Below are positions 7,697 through 16,157 of a stretch of 64,000 bases of DNA, piece by piece. The stretch comes from Flavobacterium palustre (lineage in GTDB: Bacteria; Bacteroidota; Bacteroidia; Flavobacteriales; Flavobacteriaceae), in the NCBI RefSeq assembly GCF_014639535.1, contig NZ_BMGA01000009.1:79387-143386 (forward strand). Direction: 5' to 3'. The stretch's first letter is position 1. Each line of letters opens with the position of its first letter. A program made the position numbers and the translations under genes. The notes under the pieces are model-generated. The model was not told the origin of the DNA, made no database searches, and worked only from the letters and a program-made list of their open reading frames with translations.

Positions 7697-9160
7697 ATGA
7701 GTCAGGAGATACGCAATTTAGAACCTAAGGCATTGTGGAATAATTTTGCCAATTTGAATGCGGTGCCCCGACCTTCTAAAAAAGAAGGGCAGGTAGTGGC
7801 ATTTATAAAAGACTTTGGCAAAAGTTTAGGTCTGGAGGTTTTTGAAGATAAAATTCATAATGTGATTATTCGAAAGCCAGCCACAGCGGGCATGGAAAAT
7901 CGTAAACCAATCGTGTTGCAGGGACATTTGGATATGGTGCATCAAAAAAATGCCGATACGGTTTTTGATTTTGCTACCCAAGGTATTGAAATGTATGTTG
8001 ATGGCGATTGGGTTCGTGCTAAAGGAACGACTCTGGGTGCTGACAATGGTTTAGGTGTTGCAGCAATTATGTCTGTTTTAGAAAGTACCACCATTGCACA
8101 TCCGGCTATTGAAGCCTTGTTTACTGTTGATGAAGAAACGGGAATGACTGGTGCGATGAATTTAAAAGGAGGTTTGCTTAAAGGAGAAATCCTTTTGAAT
8201 TTGGATACCGAAGAAGATGATGAAATTGATATTGGTTGCGCAGGAGGAATAGATGTTACGGCTGTTGCTGAGTATGATGAAGAGGAAACTCCGGAACATT
8301 CTGTGGGTTATTCGATAACTGTAAAAGGGCTCAACGGAGGACATTCGGGGATTGATATTCATAAAGGTTTAGGGAATGCCAATAAAATCATGAACCGACT
8401 GTTGTTTGACGGTTTTGATAATTTTGGTATGCAAATTTCGGAAATACATGGAGGAAGTTTGCGCAATGCCATTCCGCGTGAAAGTGTGGCAAAGGTGATT
8501 ATTGCTTCGGTTTATGATGAGGCTTTTGTTTTTGATATGCAGCAAATTGTCAGCGAAATTAAAAATGAATTAAAAACCACTGAACCGAATTTAGAAATTG
8601 TTTTCGAAAAATTGAAAAAAGCACCAACTAAGGTAATGCCTCCGATGGCACAATACTACTTTGTACGTTCGATGGCAACGGCAGCAAATGGAGTTCATAG
8701 AATGAGTGCTGATTTTGACAATTTAGTGGAAACTTCGAATAATATTGCAAAAGTAACAGTTGGAAAAGGAAAATTATCAGTACAATGTTTGACGCGTTCT
8801 TCGGTTGAATCGGCTAAGTTTGATTTGGCTAACGATTTGCGTTCGGCTTTCGAATTAATGGGCTGTGAAGTAGAAATTTCAGGTTCTTATCCGGGTTGGA
8901 CACCAAATCCGGAATCGGAGATTTTAGCAACTTTAGTTCCGATTTACGAAAAATTAAATGGAGAAAAACCAAAGGTAGTAGCCTGTCACGCCGGTTTAGA
9001 ATGTGGAATTTTAGGAGCGAATTATCCTGATATGGATATGATTTCTTTTGGACCAACTATTCGTGGAGCGCATTCTCCTGACGAAAGAGCCAGTATCAGT
9101 TCATCTCAAAAATTCTGGAAGTTTTTAGTAGAGATTTTGGCTAATATTCCGGTAAAATAA
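7697..9160 (+). CDS. pepD: Aminoacyl-histidine dipeptidase (cytosol non-specific dipeptidase)
   Basis: The 487-residue M20-family zinc peptidase hydrolyses dipeptides such as Xaa-His in the cytoplasm. Metal and catalytic residues are visible in order: His77 and Asp79 in LQGHLDMVHQK, Asp116 in GADNGLG, the Glu pair 146-147 in VDEETGM, Asp170 in LNLDTEEDD, and a C-terminal His in GAHSPDE. Length matches E. coli PepD (about 485). The lid domain contains GGHSGIDIHKG. It stands alone between a divergent DUF3810 gene and a convergent secreted protein, with an inverted repeat at its 3' side. Confidence 0.94.
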   Translation: MSQEIRNLEPKALWNNFANLNAVPRPSKKEGQVVAFIKDFGKSLGLEVFEDKIHNVIIRKPATAGMENRKPIVLQGHLDMVHQKNADTVFDFATQGIEMYVDGDWVRAKGTTLGADNGLGVAAIMSVLESTTIAHPAIEALFTVDEETGMTGAMNLKGGLLKGEILLNLDTEEDDEIDIGCAGGIDVTAVAEYDEEETPEHSVGYSITVKGLNGGHSGIDIHKGLGNANKIMNRLLFDGFDNFGMQISEIHGGSLRNAIPRESVAKVIIASVYDEAFVFDMQQIVSEIKNELKTTEPNLEIVFEKLKKAPTKVMPPMAQYYFVRSMATAANGVHRMSADFDNLVETSNNIAKVTVGKGKLSVQCLTRSSVESAKFDLANDLRSAFELMGCEVEISGSYPGWTPNPESEILATLVPIYEKLNGEKPKVVACHAGLECGILGANYPDMDMISFGPTIRGAHSPDERASISSSQKFWKFLVEILANIPVK

Positions 9161-9169
9161 TAGTATTTA

Positions 9170-9222
9170 AGTGTTCAGCTTTTTGGTTTGCAGTTTTACT
9201 AATCACTAAAAAGCTGAACACT
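9170..9222. repeat. 15-bp inverted repeat between convergent genes
   Basis: AGTGTTCAGCTTTTT (9170-9184) is perfectly complementary to AAAAAGCTGAACACT (9208-9222), with a 23-nt loop. It sits between the 3' ends of pepD and the gene at 9235, so it could act as a bidirectional terminator. The GTGTTCAG/CTGAACAC core recurs near 20063-20210 and, in altered form, near 53641-53667. Confidence 0.7.
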
Positions 9223-9234
9223 GATTACTTGAAA

Positions 9235-10002
9235 TTATTTCTTTTTCAAAACTTTATATTGTTCGTAACAACCGCTAATAGCATCCATAATCTGCAGGTC
9301 GTTTGCGGTTTGAATAAAAGATTCCGAATAATTGCACCTTTGTAATATTTCAGGGATTTCCTTTTTATCGATACCTAATAAAACAGCCAGTGTTTCGCGG
9401 TCAAATTTAGATTCAAGAAGATTTCTAACGGTATCATCTTTTTTCATTTCCCGGAGTTTCTTCAATTCGGTTGACTTTTTACCAAAGAAATTATACAACA
9501 TATCAGCGGGATTGAAAATTGATCCTAATACTTTTCCGAAAGCTCCCGGGGAATATTCTCCTGCTTCATAGCCTGTATTTAGACCTGATATATTGTAACG
9601 GTAGTTTTGATTGATAGGGATTGTCTTGGAATCAACTTCCAGATAACCGGTTAGATTAAAAGGTCTGATAACTACTTCTTCTAATGCGATCGCTTTTTCG
9701 GTTAAGAAAATTTTAGCGACCTTATTTTTAATCCAGTCGTTAGTAACTTTTACTCTTAACGATTGAAATCCTAAAAACGAGAAATGTAAGGTATCTGTAG
9801 GGTGGACATCAATTTCAAAATAACCTTTTGAGTCAGTTATAGCACCTCTTACTTTGTTGATGTTTATGATATTAACTCCTGTTAGGGGTGTTTTAGTATT
9901 GTCGTTATAGATATAACCTGTTACCTTTTGAGAGGAAGTAGTAATTTGAGCAAAAGAGCTTGCAGATAGTACTAAAAAAAAGAAAACTACAAAATATTTC
10001 AT
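9235..10002 (-). CDS. Secreted carboxypeptidase-regulatory-like domain protein
   Basis: The 255-residue product begins with the signal peptide MKYFVVFFFLVLSASSFAQ. Residues of about 20-110 form a CarboxypepD_reg-like/CNA-B-type beta sandwich (VTGYIYNDNTKTPLTGVNIININKVRGAITDSKGYFEI), the same fold that opens SusC-type transporters. The C-terminal half is helical and without a recognisable domain. It probably works in the periplasm or at the outer membrane. No operon partner is evident: the neighbouring helicase gene on the same strand has its own promoter and ends 90 bp upstream. Specific function unknown. Confidence 0.8.
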   Translation of the reverse strand: MKYFVVFFFLVLSASSFAQITTSSQKVTGYIYNDNTKTPLTGVNIININKVRGAITDSKGYFEIDVHPTDTLHFSFLGFQSLRVKVTNDWIKNKVAKIFLTEKAIALEEVVIRPFNLTGYLEVDSKTIPINQNYRYNISGLNTGYEAGEYSPGAFGKVLGSIFNPADMLYNFFGKKSTELKKLREMKKDDTVRNLLESKFDRETLAVLLGIDKKEIPEILQRCNYSESFIQTANDLQIMDAISGCYEQYKVLKKK

Positions 10003-10091
10003 AGACTGGTTTAAAACTTTAAAAGTAATAAAACGGCTTTAAATATTTTGTAGTTTATTATTTTAATTATAAGAAAATTAACAGTGGGCTG

Positions 10092-11957
10092 TTAGTCTCT
10101 TCTTGGTCTTCTTGGTCTGGATGAATCACCAAAACTTTCAGAACGTCTAGGAGCTCTTTCAGATGAACCTTCTCTTCTTGAAGAGCTTCTTTCGCCTCTG
10201 AAACCACCTTCTCTAGGAGCTGCATTTCTGTCGCTTCTAAATCCGCCTTCTCTTCTTGGGGCAAAATTACCTTCACGTCTTCCGCCTTCGCGTCTTCCGC
10301 CGGAGTTTCTTCCGTTATGGTCACGTCTTCCGCCACCATCATTTTTAGAAATTTCTACATTAATACGACGTCCTTCTAATTGTACGTTGTTTAAAATATC
10401 CATTACTTTGTCAGTGTGTTCCGGGTCAGTGTTAAAGAAAGAGAAACCTTCTTTTACATCTACTTTGAAAACATCATCACGACCTAGGTCTAATGTTTCT
10501 TTCAGGTAATCTTTTAATGACATCCAATCGAAATTGTCTCTGGAACCAATGTTAACGAAATATCTGGTAGCACCACCATTGTTGTTTTCTCTTGGCGCGC
10601 GGTCATCACCTCCACGGTCACGTCTTTCAGAACCTGAAGCAGAAATATCTCTTGTTTTCTTGTAGTAGTTGATGAAACGGTTAAATTCAACAGAAACCAT
10701 TTTCTTAATCAATTCTTCTTTAGACAAACCTTCAAGAACGTCATTGATAGCCGGTAAGTAGTTGTCAATTTCGTGATCAACCTCAGTATCTTTGATTTTG
10801 TTCGCTAGGTGCAATAATTGAATTTCGCAAATTTCGATTCCGGAAGGAATTGTTTTTTCTTCAAATTTTTGTTTGATGATTCTTTCGATAGAAGAAATTT
10901 TGCGCAATTCACTTTTAGTTACAATCACGATAGAAGTACCTAATTTACCTGCACGACCTGTACGTCCTGAACGGTGGTTGTACGTTTCAATTTCGTCAGG
11001 TAATTGGTAGTTTACTACGTGAGTTACGTTGTCAACGTCAATTCCACGGGCAGCAACGTCAGTGGCAACAAGCATTTGGATTTGTCTTCCTCTGAAAGAT
11101 TTCATTACCCCGTCACGTTGTGCCTGAGATAAATCTCCGTGTAATGCAGCAGCGCTGTATCCGTCTTCGATTAATTTTTCAGCAATAGCTTGTGTATCAC
11201 GTTTTGTTCTACAAAAAACTACTGAGAAAATGTCCGGGTTAGCATCAGCTAAACGTTTCAATGCTTCGTAACGGTCACGGGCATTTACTAAATAAAATTC
11301 GTGAGAAACTGTTGCTGAACCTGAGTTTTTAGTTCCAACAGTGATTTCTTCCGGATTGCTCATGAATTGTTTTCCAATTCTGGCAACCTCTGCCGGCATA
11401 GTTGCAGAAAACAACCAAGTGTTTTTCTCGTCTGGGGTAGTTGAAAGGATGTTTACGATATCATCATAGAATCCCATGTTCAACATTTCGTCTGCTTCAT
11501 CAAGAATACAGTAATTAATCTGAGTGATGTTTACTAATCCTCTGTTAATCATGTCCTGCATTCTACCAGGAGTTGCCACAATAATTTGTGCACCTCTTTT
11601 AATGTCTCTGGCTTGTTCTGTAATACTAGCTCCTCCGTAAACTGCTACCACATTAATACCTTTTTCGTATTTAGAGTAGTTTTTAAGTTCGTTGGTAATC
11701 TGTAAGCAAAGCTCGCGCGTTGGAGATAAAATCAACGCCTGCGTATTTCTGTTGTCGGCATCAATTTTTTGGATAACTGGAAAACCAAAAGCTGCCGTTT
11801 TCCCTGTCCCAGTCTGAGCCAACGCAACTAAATCTGTATCTTTTTCCAATAATAGGGGAATCGCTTTCTCCTGTACTTCTGACGGATTCTCAAATCCTAG
11901 ATCAATAATCGCCTTCAGTAACGATTCGCTTAATCCTAATTGTTCAAATTTATTCAT
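10092..11957 (-). CDS. DEAD-box ATP-dependent RNA helicase (DeaD/CshA type)
   Basis: The 621-residue protein has all core helicase motifs: the Q-motif phenylalanine near the N-terminus, AQTGTGKT, PTRELCLQ, TPGRMQD, LDEADEML, SAT and HRSGRTGRAG. A DbpA/CsdA-like RNA-binding domain follows at about residues 480-550 (YFVNIGSRDNFDWMSLKDYLKE). The tail of about 70 residues is rich in Arg, Gly and Ser, a disordered RNA-binding extension. It unwinds structured RNA in ribosome assembly and mRNA decay. The frame opens upstream to 11981, but a -7 element covers 11979-11986, so translation must start later; I chose MNKFEQLG at 11957. Confidence 0.92.
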   Translation of the reverse strand: MNKFEQLGLSESLLKAIIDLGFENPSEVQEKAIPLLLEKDTDLVALAQTGTGKTAAFGFPVIQKIDADNRNTQALILSPTRELCLQITNELKNYSKYEKGINVVAVYGGASITEQARDIKRGAQIIVATPGRMQDMINRGLVNITQINYCILDEADEMLNMGFYDDIVNILSTTPDEKNTWLFSATMPAEVARIGKQFMSNPEEITVGTKNSGSATVSHEFYLVNARDRYEALKRLADANPDIFSVVFCRTKRDTQAIAEKLIEDGYSAAALHGDLSQAQRDGVMKSFRGRQIQMLVATDVAARGIDVDNVTHVVNYQLPDEIETYNHRSGRTGRAGKLGTSIVIVTKSELRKISSIERIIKQKFEEKTIPSGIEICEIQLLHLANKIKDTEVDHEIDNYLPAINDVLEGLSKEELIKKMVSVEFNRFINYYKKTRDISASGSERRDRGGDDRAPRENNNGGATRYFVNIGSRDNFDWMSLKDYLKETLDLGRDDVFKVDVKEGFSFFNTDPEHTDKVMDILNNVQLEGRRINVEISKNDGGGRRDHNGRNSGGRREGGRREGNFAPRREGGFRSDRNAAPREGGFRGERSSSRREGSSERAPRRSESFGDSSRPRRPRRD

Positions 11958-11978
11958 ATGTATTTTTAAAATAGGGTG

Positions 11979-11986
11979 CAAAATTA
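11979..11986 (-). promoter_or_regulatory. -7 element for the DEAD-box helicase gene
   Basis: The minus strand reads TAATTTTG, matching TAnnTTTG, 22 nt upstream of the chosen ATG at 11957. It argues against the longer start at 11981. Confidence 0.5.
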
Positions 11987-12373
11987 CTGTTAATAATCCA
12001 TATAAACTAATGCAAATCTAAGTTTTAGTGATTTAGTAGCTTTTGATTATCAGAAAGTTAGGTTTTGTAATTGAAATTGAGACTTTCTTTTTTCTGTTTT
12101 TTAGAGTATTTGTCGAGGGTCTTTATAATAAAAATGTAGAAAAATGTTCCATTTTAAACATTTTTTCAGTACTCTTAAAAGCTCAATTTTTGAGTTGTTT
12201 TTTCTTTAGAGTTGATTCGGTAAAGTTTTTTTAAAATTTTTTTGGTTTCGAAAATTAGAAATCGAATTGATAATTTTGATTTTTAACAGGAAAGATAAAA
12301 TAACCTGTATCTTCTTTTTCTGTATTCAAAAACAGAATGTTAAATATTGGTTAATGTGTTGTTTGTCAATGTG

Positions 12374-12399
12374 TTGATTGGTGTTTTTTTGTATCTTTA
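12374..12399 (+). promoter_or_regulatory. Promoter of candidate small RNA 1
   Basis: TTG at 12374-12376 and TATCTTTA at 12392-12399 resemble the Bacteroidota -33/-7 pair, although the spacer of 15 nt is short. The same -7 octamer (TATCTTTA) precedes the paralogous locus at 13308-13315, which strengthens the call. Confidence 0.5.
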
Positions 12400-12402
12400 C
12401 TA

Positions 12403-12544
12403 TGTGGTTTCGATTAATTACTTGAAAGTATTACTCTTCTACGCGAGATGAATATTTCAATAGTCAGCTATGCTGGTATATGTATAAGTTGATAATGATA
12501 AATCAAAACTACAAAGTGGGGGGCTTTAATAGCCCCCTTTTTTT
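12403..12544 (+). ncRNA. Candidate small RNA 1 (6S-like fold, paralogue of 13318-13459)
   Basis: This lies in the 647-bp gap between the helicase and rdgB, which otherwise holds only AT-rich sequence and a spurious short ORF. The predicted transcript of about 140 nt closes on itself: GTGGTTTCGATT (12404-12415) pairs with AATCAAAACTAC (12501-12512), one wobble and one mismatch. A strong intrinsic terminator follows at 12519-12544. The second copy at 13318-13459 shares the 5' arm, the 3' arm with its TATAAGTTGA lead-in, and the terminator loop, with a diverged middle. A long closing stem around a large loop plus terminator fits a 6S-type RNA; Flavobacteria have a described 6S-Flavo class. That identity is inference. 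Confidence 0.6.
12519..12544 (+). terminator. Intrinsic terminator of small RNA 1
   Basis: GGGGGCT (12519-12525) pairs with AGCCCCC (12531-12537) around a TTAAT loop, followed by seven T. This is a classical rho-independent terminator and has no upstream ORF on this strand. Confidence 0.85.
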
Positions 12545-12604
12545 ATGCTTAGAACCGATGTTTATACTTTTGTAAAAAAGAACGAAAAATTAAATTCACA
12601 ACGA

Positions 12605-13183
12605 TTACTTGGTTTCTTTTAAATAGGAAATCAATAATTGGGTTGCTTTTCCTCTGTGGCTAATTTGATTTTTAGTTTCCAATGCTAACTCGGCAAAGGT
12701 TTCGTTGTATCCTTCCGGTTGAAAAATAGGATCGTAACCAAATCCCTGACAGCCTGATTTTTCAGTAGTGATTTTTCCCTTGGCAATTCCTGTAAATAAT
12801 TGTTGCTTTCCATTAAGGTTTAAAGCAATAACGGTTTTGAATTGAGCATTCCGATTGGCTTTTTGGTTTAAGTTATCTAATAATAAATTCATATTGTCTT
12901 CGGCGTTGCGTTGTTCTCCGGCGTAGCGGGCGGAATATACTCCGGGTTCGCCGTTTAAGGCAGCTACTTCCAGACCGGTGTCATCGGCAAAACAGTCATA
13001 GCCGTATTTTTCAGTTACATAATTGGCTTTGAGTATGGCATTGCCTTCAATCGTATCGGCAGTTTCGGGAATTTCTTCATGACAACCAATAGCTTCCAGA
13101 CTTAGAATTTGAATTGAATCGGGAAGTAGTTGTTGGATTTCTTTGATTTTATTTTTGTTATTTGAAGCGAATACAAGTTTCAT
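12605..13183 (-). CDS. rdgB: RdgB/HAM1 non-canonical purine NTP pyrophosphatase
   Basis: The 192-residue cytoplasmic enzyme hydrolyses dITP, ITP and XTP to monophosphates and keeps them out of nucleic acids. Family motifs are present in order: [17 protein letters not shown] at the N-terminus, [25 protein letters not shown] with the catalytic Asp, [12 protein letters not shown], and the C-terminal [10 protein letters not shown]. Length matches the family. The gene lies between the two candidate small RNAs, which are on the opposite strand; its 5' region therefore faces the promoter of small RNA 2 and its 3' end faces the terminator of small RNA 1. Confidence 0.94.
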   Translation of the reverse strand: MKLVFASNNKNKIKEIQQLLPDSIQILSLEAIGCHEEIPETADTIEGNAILKANYVTEKYGYDCFADDTGLEVAALNGEPGVYSARYAGEQRNAEDNMNLLLDNLNQKANRNAQFKTVIALNLNGKQQLFTGIAKGKITTEKSGCQGFGYDPIFQPEGYNETFAELALETKNQISHRGKATQLLISYLKETK

Positions 13184-13286
13184 TTTTTTGATTTAGATAT
13201 GAATTGGGTTTTCTTTATTTGTTTAAAGTGTTTGTGTAAGTTGTTGTATTTTAGTTAATTATGTATTAATTTTTTGTTGTGACTTT

Positions 13287-13315
13287 TTTGTTTTTGATTA
13301 ATAGTTGTATCTTTA
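13287..13315 (+). promoter_or_regulatory. Promoter of candidate small RNA 2
   Basis: TTTG at 13287-13290, a 17-nt spacer and TATCTTTA at 13308-13315 match the Bacteroidota -33/-7 arrangement. It points away from rdgB toward the small RNA. Confidence 0.6.
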
Positions 13316-13317
13316 CA

Positions 13318-13459
13318 CTGTGGTTTTGATTCATTATGTGTGTATGTTAATTTGGGTAGAAAATGAAAGCACAATCAGCAGCAGAATTTAGTTAATTATA
13401 AGTTGAGAGATAGTAAATCAAAACCAATGTGGAGGGCTTTAATAGCCCTCCTTTTTTTT
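13318..13459 (+). ncRNA. Candidate small RNA 2 (6S-like fold, paralogue of 12403-12544)
   Basis: The predicted transcript is again about 140 nt. TGGTTTTGATT (13321-13331) and AATCAAAACCA (13416-13426) form a perfect 11-bp closing stem, and a strong terminator follows at 13431-13459. Relative to copy 1, the changes in the closing stem largely preserve pairing (CTAC to CCA opposite the same 5' arm), which supports a selected RNA structure. The internal sequence shares short blocks such as TCAGC and TATAAGTTGA. No ORF with a start is conserved between the copies. The 3' end overlaps the stop of the convergent GltB-like gene by two bases. Confidence 0.62.
13431..13459 (+). terminator. Intrinsic terminator of small RNA 2
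   Basis: GGAGGGCT (13431-13438) pairs with AGCCCTCC (13444-13451) around the same TTAAT loop as the first copy, followed by eight T. The stem differs from copy 1 by compensatory bases. Confidence 0.85.
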
Positions 13460-14966
13460 AATGTTTGGTAACATTACTTAAATTATCCGGAAAATACAAA
13501 TCAGACAAATGGGTAAATTCGTTGCCACGCATAAACAGAGAGACATCTACTTCTGCATAATTTGATTTTCCTGCGGCAGCCAGTAATTCGTTGGCGGCAT
13601 GAAGTGTATTTTTGTGAAAATGATACACTCTTTCAAATTTATCTTCAATAACCAGACCTTTTTCAAGCATTCGGTCCTGGGTGGCTATTCCTACAGGGCA
13701 TTTGTTAGTATTACACCGCAAAGCCTGAATGCAACCCAGTGAAAACATAAATCCTCTGGCGCTATTGCATAAGTCGGCACCTAAAGCAATAGCTTTTAGA
13801 ATGGCATGACCTGAAATGATTTTTCCACTGCAAATGATGCGTATTTTATCACGAATGTTCAATCGGATTAATGTTTTGTTTACAAAAATCAAGGCGGGTT
13901 CTAATGGCATACCTACACCATCTGAAAATTCCAAAGGAGCAGCACCTGTTCCGCCTTCCGCCCCATCGACAGTTATAAAATCAGGATAGCAGTTTTGTTC
14001 CATCATTTCCTGGCAAATAGCTTCAAATTCTGAAGTTTGACCAATGCAGAGCTTGAAACCAATAGGTTTTCCATTGGATAGCTCGCGTAATTGCGTAATA
14101 AACTCGATTAAGCCTTTAGGAGAATCAAAAGCAGAATGGCAGGGCGGAGAAAGAATTTCGGTATGTGGTTTTACACCTCTTATTTGCGCAATTTCTTCGG
14201 TGTTTTTAGCTGCGGGTAATACGCCACCGTGTCCCGGTTTGGCTCCCTGAGACAGTTTTATTTCAATCATTTTAACAAAAGGATGATTGGCTTTTTCTGC
14301 GAATTTTTCGGCATCAAAATTTCCTTCGTCATTGCGGCAGCCAAAATAACCGGTACCAATTTGCCAGGTAACATCACCGCCTTGTAAATGGTATTGAGTC
14401 AATCCGCCTTCGCCGGTATTGTGATAGAAACTTCCCTTTTGAGCGCCTTTGTTCAAAGCAATAATGGCATTTTCGCTTAACGAACCAAAACTCATTGCTG
14501 AAATGTTGAATAAAGAAGCCGAATAAGGCTGCTTGCAATCGGCACCTCCAATGGTTATGCGGGGTAGCTCGTGATTTACTTTTGCCGGAAAAATAGAATG
14601 TTTCAATCCTTCGTAAGAAGAAGTGTTAATATCCAGTTGGGTCCCAAAAGGGGTAGTGTCGCTAATGTTTTTAGCACGGCGATAAGCCAGTGAACGTTCG
14701 TTTCTGGAAAAAGGTTTGCCATCAGTGGTTCTCTCAATAAAATACTGTTGGATTTCAGGAGCTATTTCTTCAAACATGTATCTGAAATACCCTAAAACAG
14801 GGAAGTTTCTCAGGATGGAATGTTTGTGTTGTAAAGAGTTAAAAATGCCAATTATTAATAGGATGAAAATAGAAATGGCAATTAATAAGCTGGTTTTGAA
14901 CAAAAAGTGAGCAGCAAGACTAAGAATGAAAAGTCCTGTACCAATGATAAAAAAATCTTTTCTCAT
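13458..14966 (-). CDS. FMN-binding glutamate synthase family protein (GltB-like synthase domain)
   Basis: The 502-residue protein has two hydrophobic segments in the first 45 residues and then a glutamate-synthase central FMN barrel. Visible signatures are MSFGSLSENAIIALNKGA, GEGGLTQYHLQGGD, KPGHGGVLPA, DGAEGGTGAAPLEFSDGVG, and CIQALRCNTNKCPVGIATQ, whose cysteines would hold a 3Fe-4S cluster. It lacks the glutaminase domain of full GltB. Single-domain members are widespread, with unclear substrates; the membrane anchor is typical for this branch. Its stop overlaps the T-tract of the convergent small RNA 2 terminator, which could serve both directions. Confidence 0.85.
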   Translation of the reverse strand: MRKDFFIIGTGLFILSLAAHFLFKTSLLIAISIFILLIIGIFNSLQHKHSILRNFPVLGYFRYMFEEIAPEIQQYFIERTTDGKPFSRNERSLAYRRAKNISDTTPFGTQLDINTSSYEGLKHSIFPAKVNHELPRITIGGADCKQPYSASLFNISAMSFGSLSENAIIALNKGAQKGSFYHNTGEGGLTQYHLQGGDVTWQIGTGYFGCRNDEGNFDAEKFAEKANHPFVKMIEIKLSQGAKPGHGGVLPAAKNTEEIAQIRGVKPHTEILSPPCHSAFDSPKGLIEFITQLRELSNGKPIGFKLCIGQTSEFEAICQEMMEQNCYPDFITVDGAEGGTGAAPLEFSDGVGMPLEPALIFVNKTLIRLNIRDKIRIICSGKIISGHAILKAIALGADLCNSARGFMFSLGCIQALRCNTNKCPVGIATQDRMLEKGLVIEDKFERVYHFHKNTLHAANELLAAAGKSNYAEVDVSLFMRGNEFTHLSDLYFPDNLSNVTKH

Positions 14967-15041
14967 GATAAAAAATTTGGGTTAGCTACTAATTATAGAT
15001 AATCAAATAACTGAAGGCGAATTTACCGTTTGTTTAATTTT

Positions 15042-15839
15042 TTAGCTGAATAATAGTCGAACATAAACATGCTTAATTCCTTTTTTGTCTGAATCTCTTT
15101 CGTCGATTTCAAGAATATCCGTAAGTGATTTGAGCATCGGGGTTAATTTTGAAAAACCATAATTTCTAGGGTCGAATTCGGGTTTTTTCTTGACAATCAG
15201 GTTTCCTACATCGCCCAGAAATGCCCAACCATCATCATCGGCAAGATCCTCAATGGTAGATTCTATGAGTTCTATAGTAGGTTCGTCAATTTTATTAAGC
15301 GGTTTTTGTGTCGTTTTTTCCGGGGTTTTAACAACTGTTCTTTCTGTTGGTTTCTTAGTGTCGATATTAATTTTAGGTACTTTTTTCTTGATGGCTCCGT
15401 CTAAAACTTCCAAGAAAATAAAACGGTCGCAAGCGCTGATAAAAGGTTTTGGTGTTTTTTGCTCTCCAATTCCAATGACTTTCATGCCTGATTCCCGCAA
15501 TCGAATGGCCAAACGCGTAAAATCAGAATCGCTGGAAACAATGCAAAAGCCGTCCAGTTTTCCGGAATACAGCAAGTCCATAGCATCAATAATCAAGGCA
15601 GAATCTGATGAGTTTTTGCCTGTGGTGTAGCTGTATTGCTGGATGGGAGTGATGGCGTGTTCCAGTAAAACTGCTTTCCAACCGTTGGCATTGGGTTTAG
15701 TCCAGTCGGCGTAAATGCGTTTGGTGGTGGGAGTGCCGAATTTTGTAATTTCTTCCATCATTCCTTTTACATTGCTGTAAGGAACATTATCGGCATCTAT
15801 CAGCACGGCAAGTTTTAGCTCTTTTGGGTTGTTTGACAT
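15042..15839 (-). CDS. NYN-domain ribonuclease-like protein with C-terminal OST-HTH/LOTUS domain
   Basis: The 265-residue cytoplasmic protein opens with a NYN (PIN-like) nuclease domain: acidic residues in AVLIDADNVPYSN, DSALIIDAMDLLYSG and CIVSSDSDFTRLAIRLRE are the expected metal ligands. A Thr/Lys-rich linker (residues about 150-185) leads to an OST-HTH/LOTUS domain with GDVGNLIVKKKPEFDPRNYGFSKLTPMLKS, a proposed RNA-binding module. This architecture (MARF1/LabA-like) suggests RNA cleavage or sequestration; the bacterial substrate is unknown. It marks the left border of the repeat-rich accessory patch. Confidence 0.87.
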   Translation of the reverse strand: MSNNPKELKLAVLIDADNVPYSNVKGMMEEITKFGTPTTKRIYADWTKPNANGWKAVLLEHAITPIQQYSYTTGKNSSDSALIIDAMDLLYSGKLDGFCIVSSDSDFTRLAIRLRESGMKVIGIGEQKTPKPFISACDRFIFLEVLDGAIKKKVPKINIDTKKPTERTVVKTPEKTTQKPLNKIDEPTIELIESTIEDLADDDGWAFLGDVGNLIVKKKPEFDPRNYGFSKLTPMLKSLTDILEIDERDSDKKGIKHVYVRLLFS

Positions 15840-16157
15840 AGCAATTTCATTTGAAAGCTAAAGATAGTAATTCTAAAGTGTGAAAATGCCTTGTGCTGTT
15901 TTTAAAGTTTTGTTAATAGTGGGCTAGTTGTTTCGCAGAGATGCGCAAAGAAAACACAAAGCTTCACAAAGGATTATTTATAAAGTAACTTCATGAGCCG
16001 AGTCATTGCTTCGTTCCGATAGCTATCGGAACGAAGCAATCACATTTGCTAAGTTATTTAGCGGTACATGAGTCGCGTTGCAAACGCTTTATTTTGTTCT
16101 AATAAGTAAGTAGGTACTCGTTGCAAACGAGCACCAGACGGGGACTAGCCATAAGTT
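15840..16157. repeat. Gene-free, repeat-rich spacer left of the accessory patch
   Basis: No ORF is supported here. At 15941-15970 it carries a segment of the kind common between Flavobacterium genes (TTTCGCAGAGATGCGCAAAG and following). A 36-bp perfect palindrome lies at 16005-16040. GCGTTGCAAACGC (16075-16087) and CTCGTTGCAAACGAG (16117-16131) are two short palindromes sharing the centre TTGCAAA. A third with the same centre, CGGATTGCAAATCCG, is at 49160-49174. Confidence 0.7.
16005..16040. repeat. 36-bp perfect palindrome with CCGATAGCTATCGG core
   Basis: The half-site ATTGCTTCGTTCCGATAG (16005-16022) is exactly complementary to CTATCGGAACGAAGCAAT (16023-16040), with no loop. The inner 18 bases, TTCCGATAGCTATCGGAA, recur at 20072-20089. 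A perfect palindrome can form a cruciform or bind a symmetric protein; function unknown. Confidence 0.85.

Noticed and set aside
10067-10342. 91-codon minus-strand ORF at the 3' end of the helicase gene
   Set aside because: It is an out-of-frame reading of the Arg/Gly-rich helicase tail.
12043-12234. 63-codon plus-strand ORF between the helicase and small RNA 1
   Set aside because: Phe-rich, AT-driven translation without a promoter or conserved features; it ends well before the small RNA promoter.
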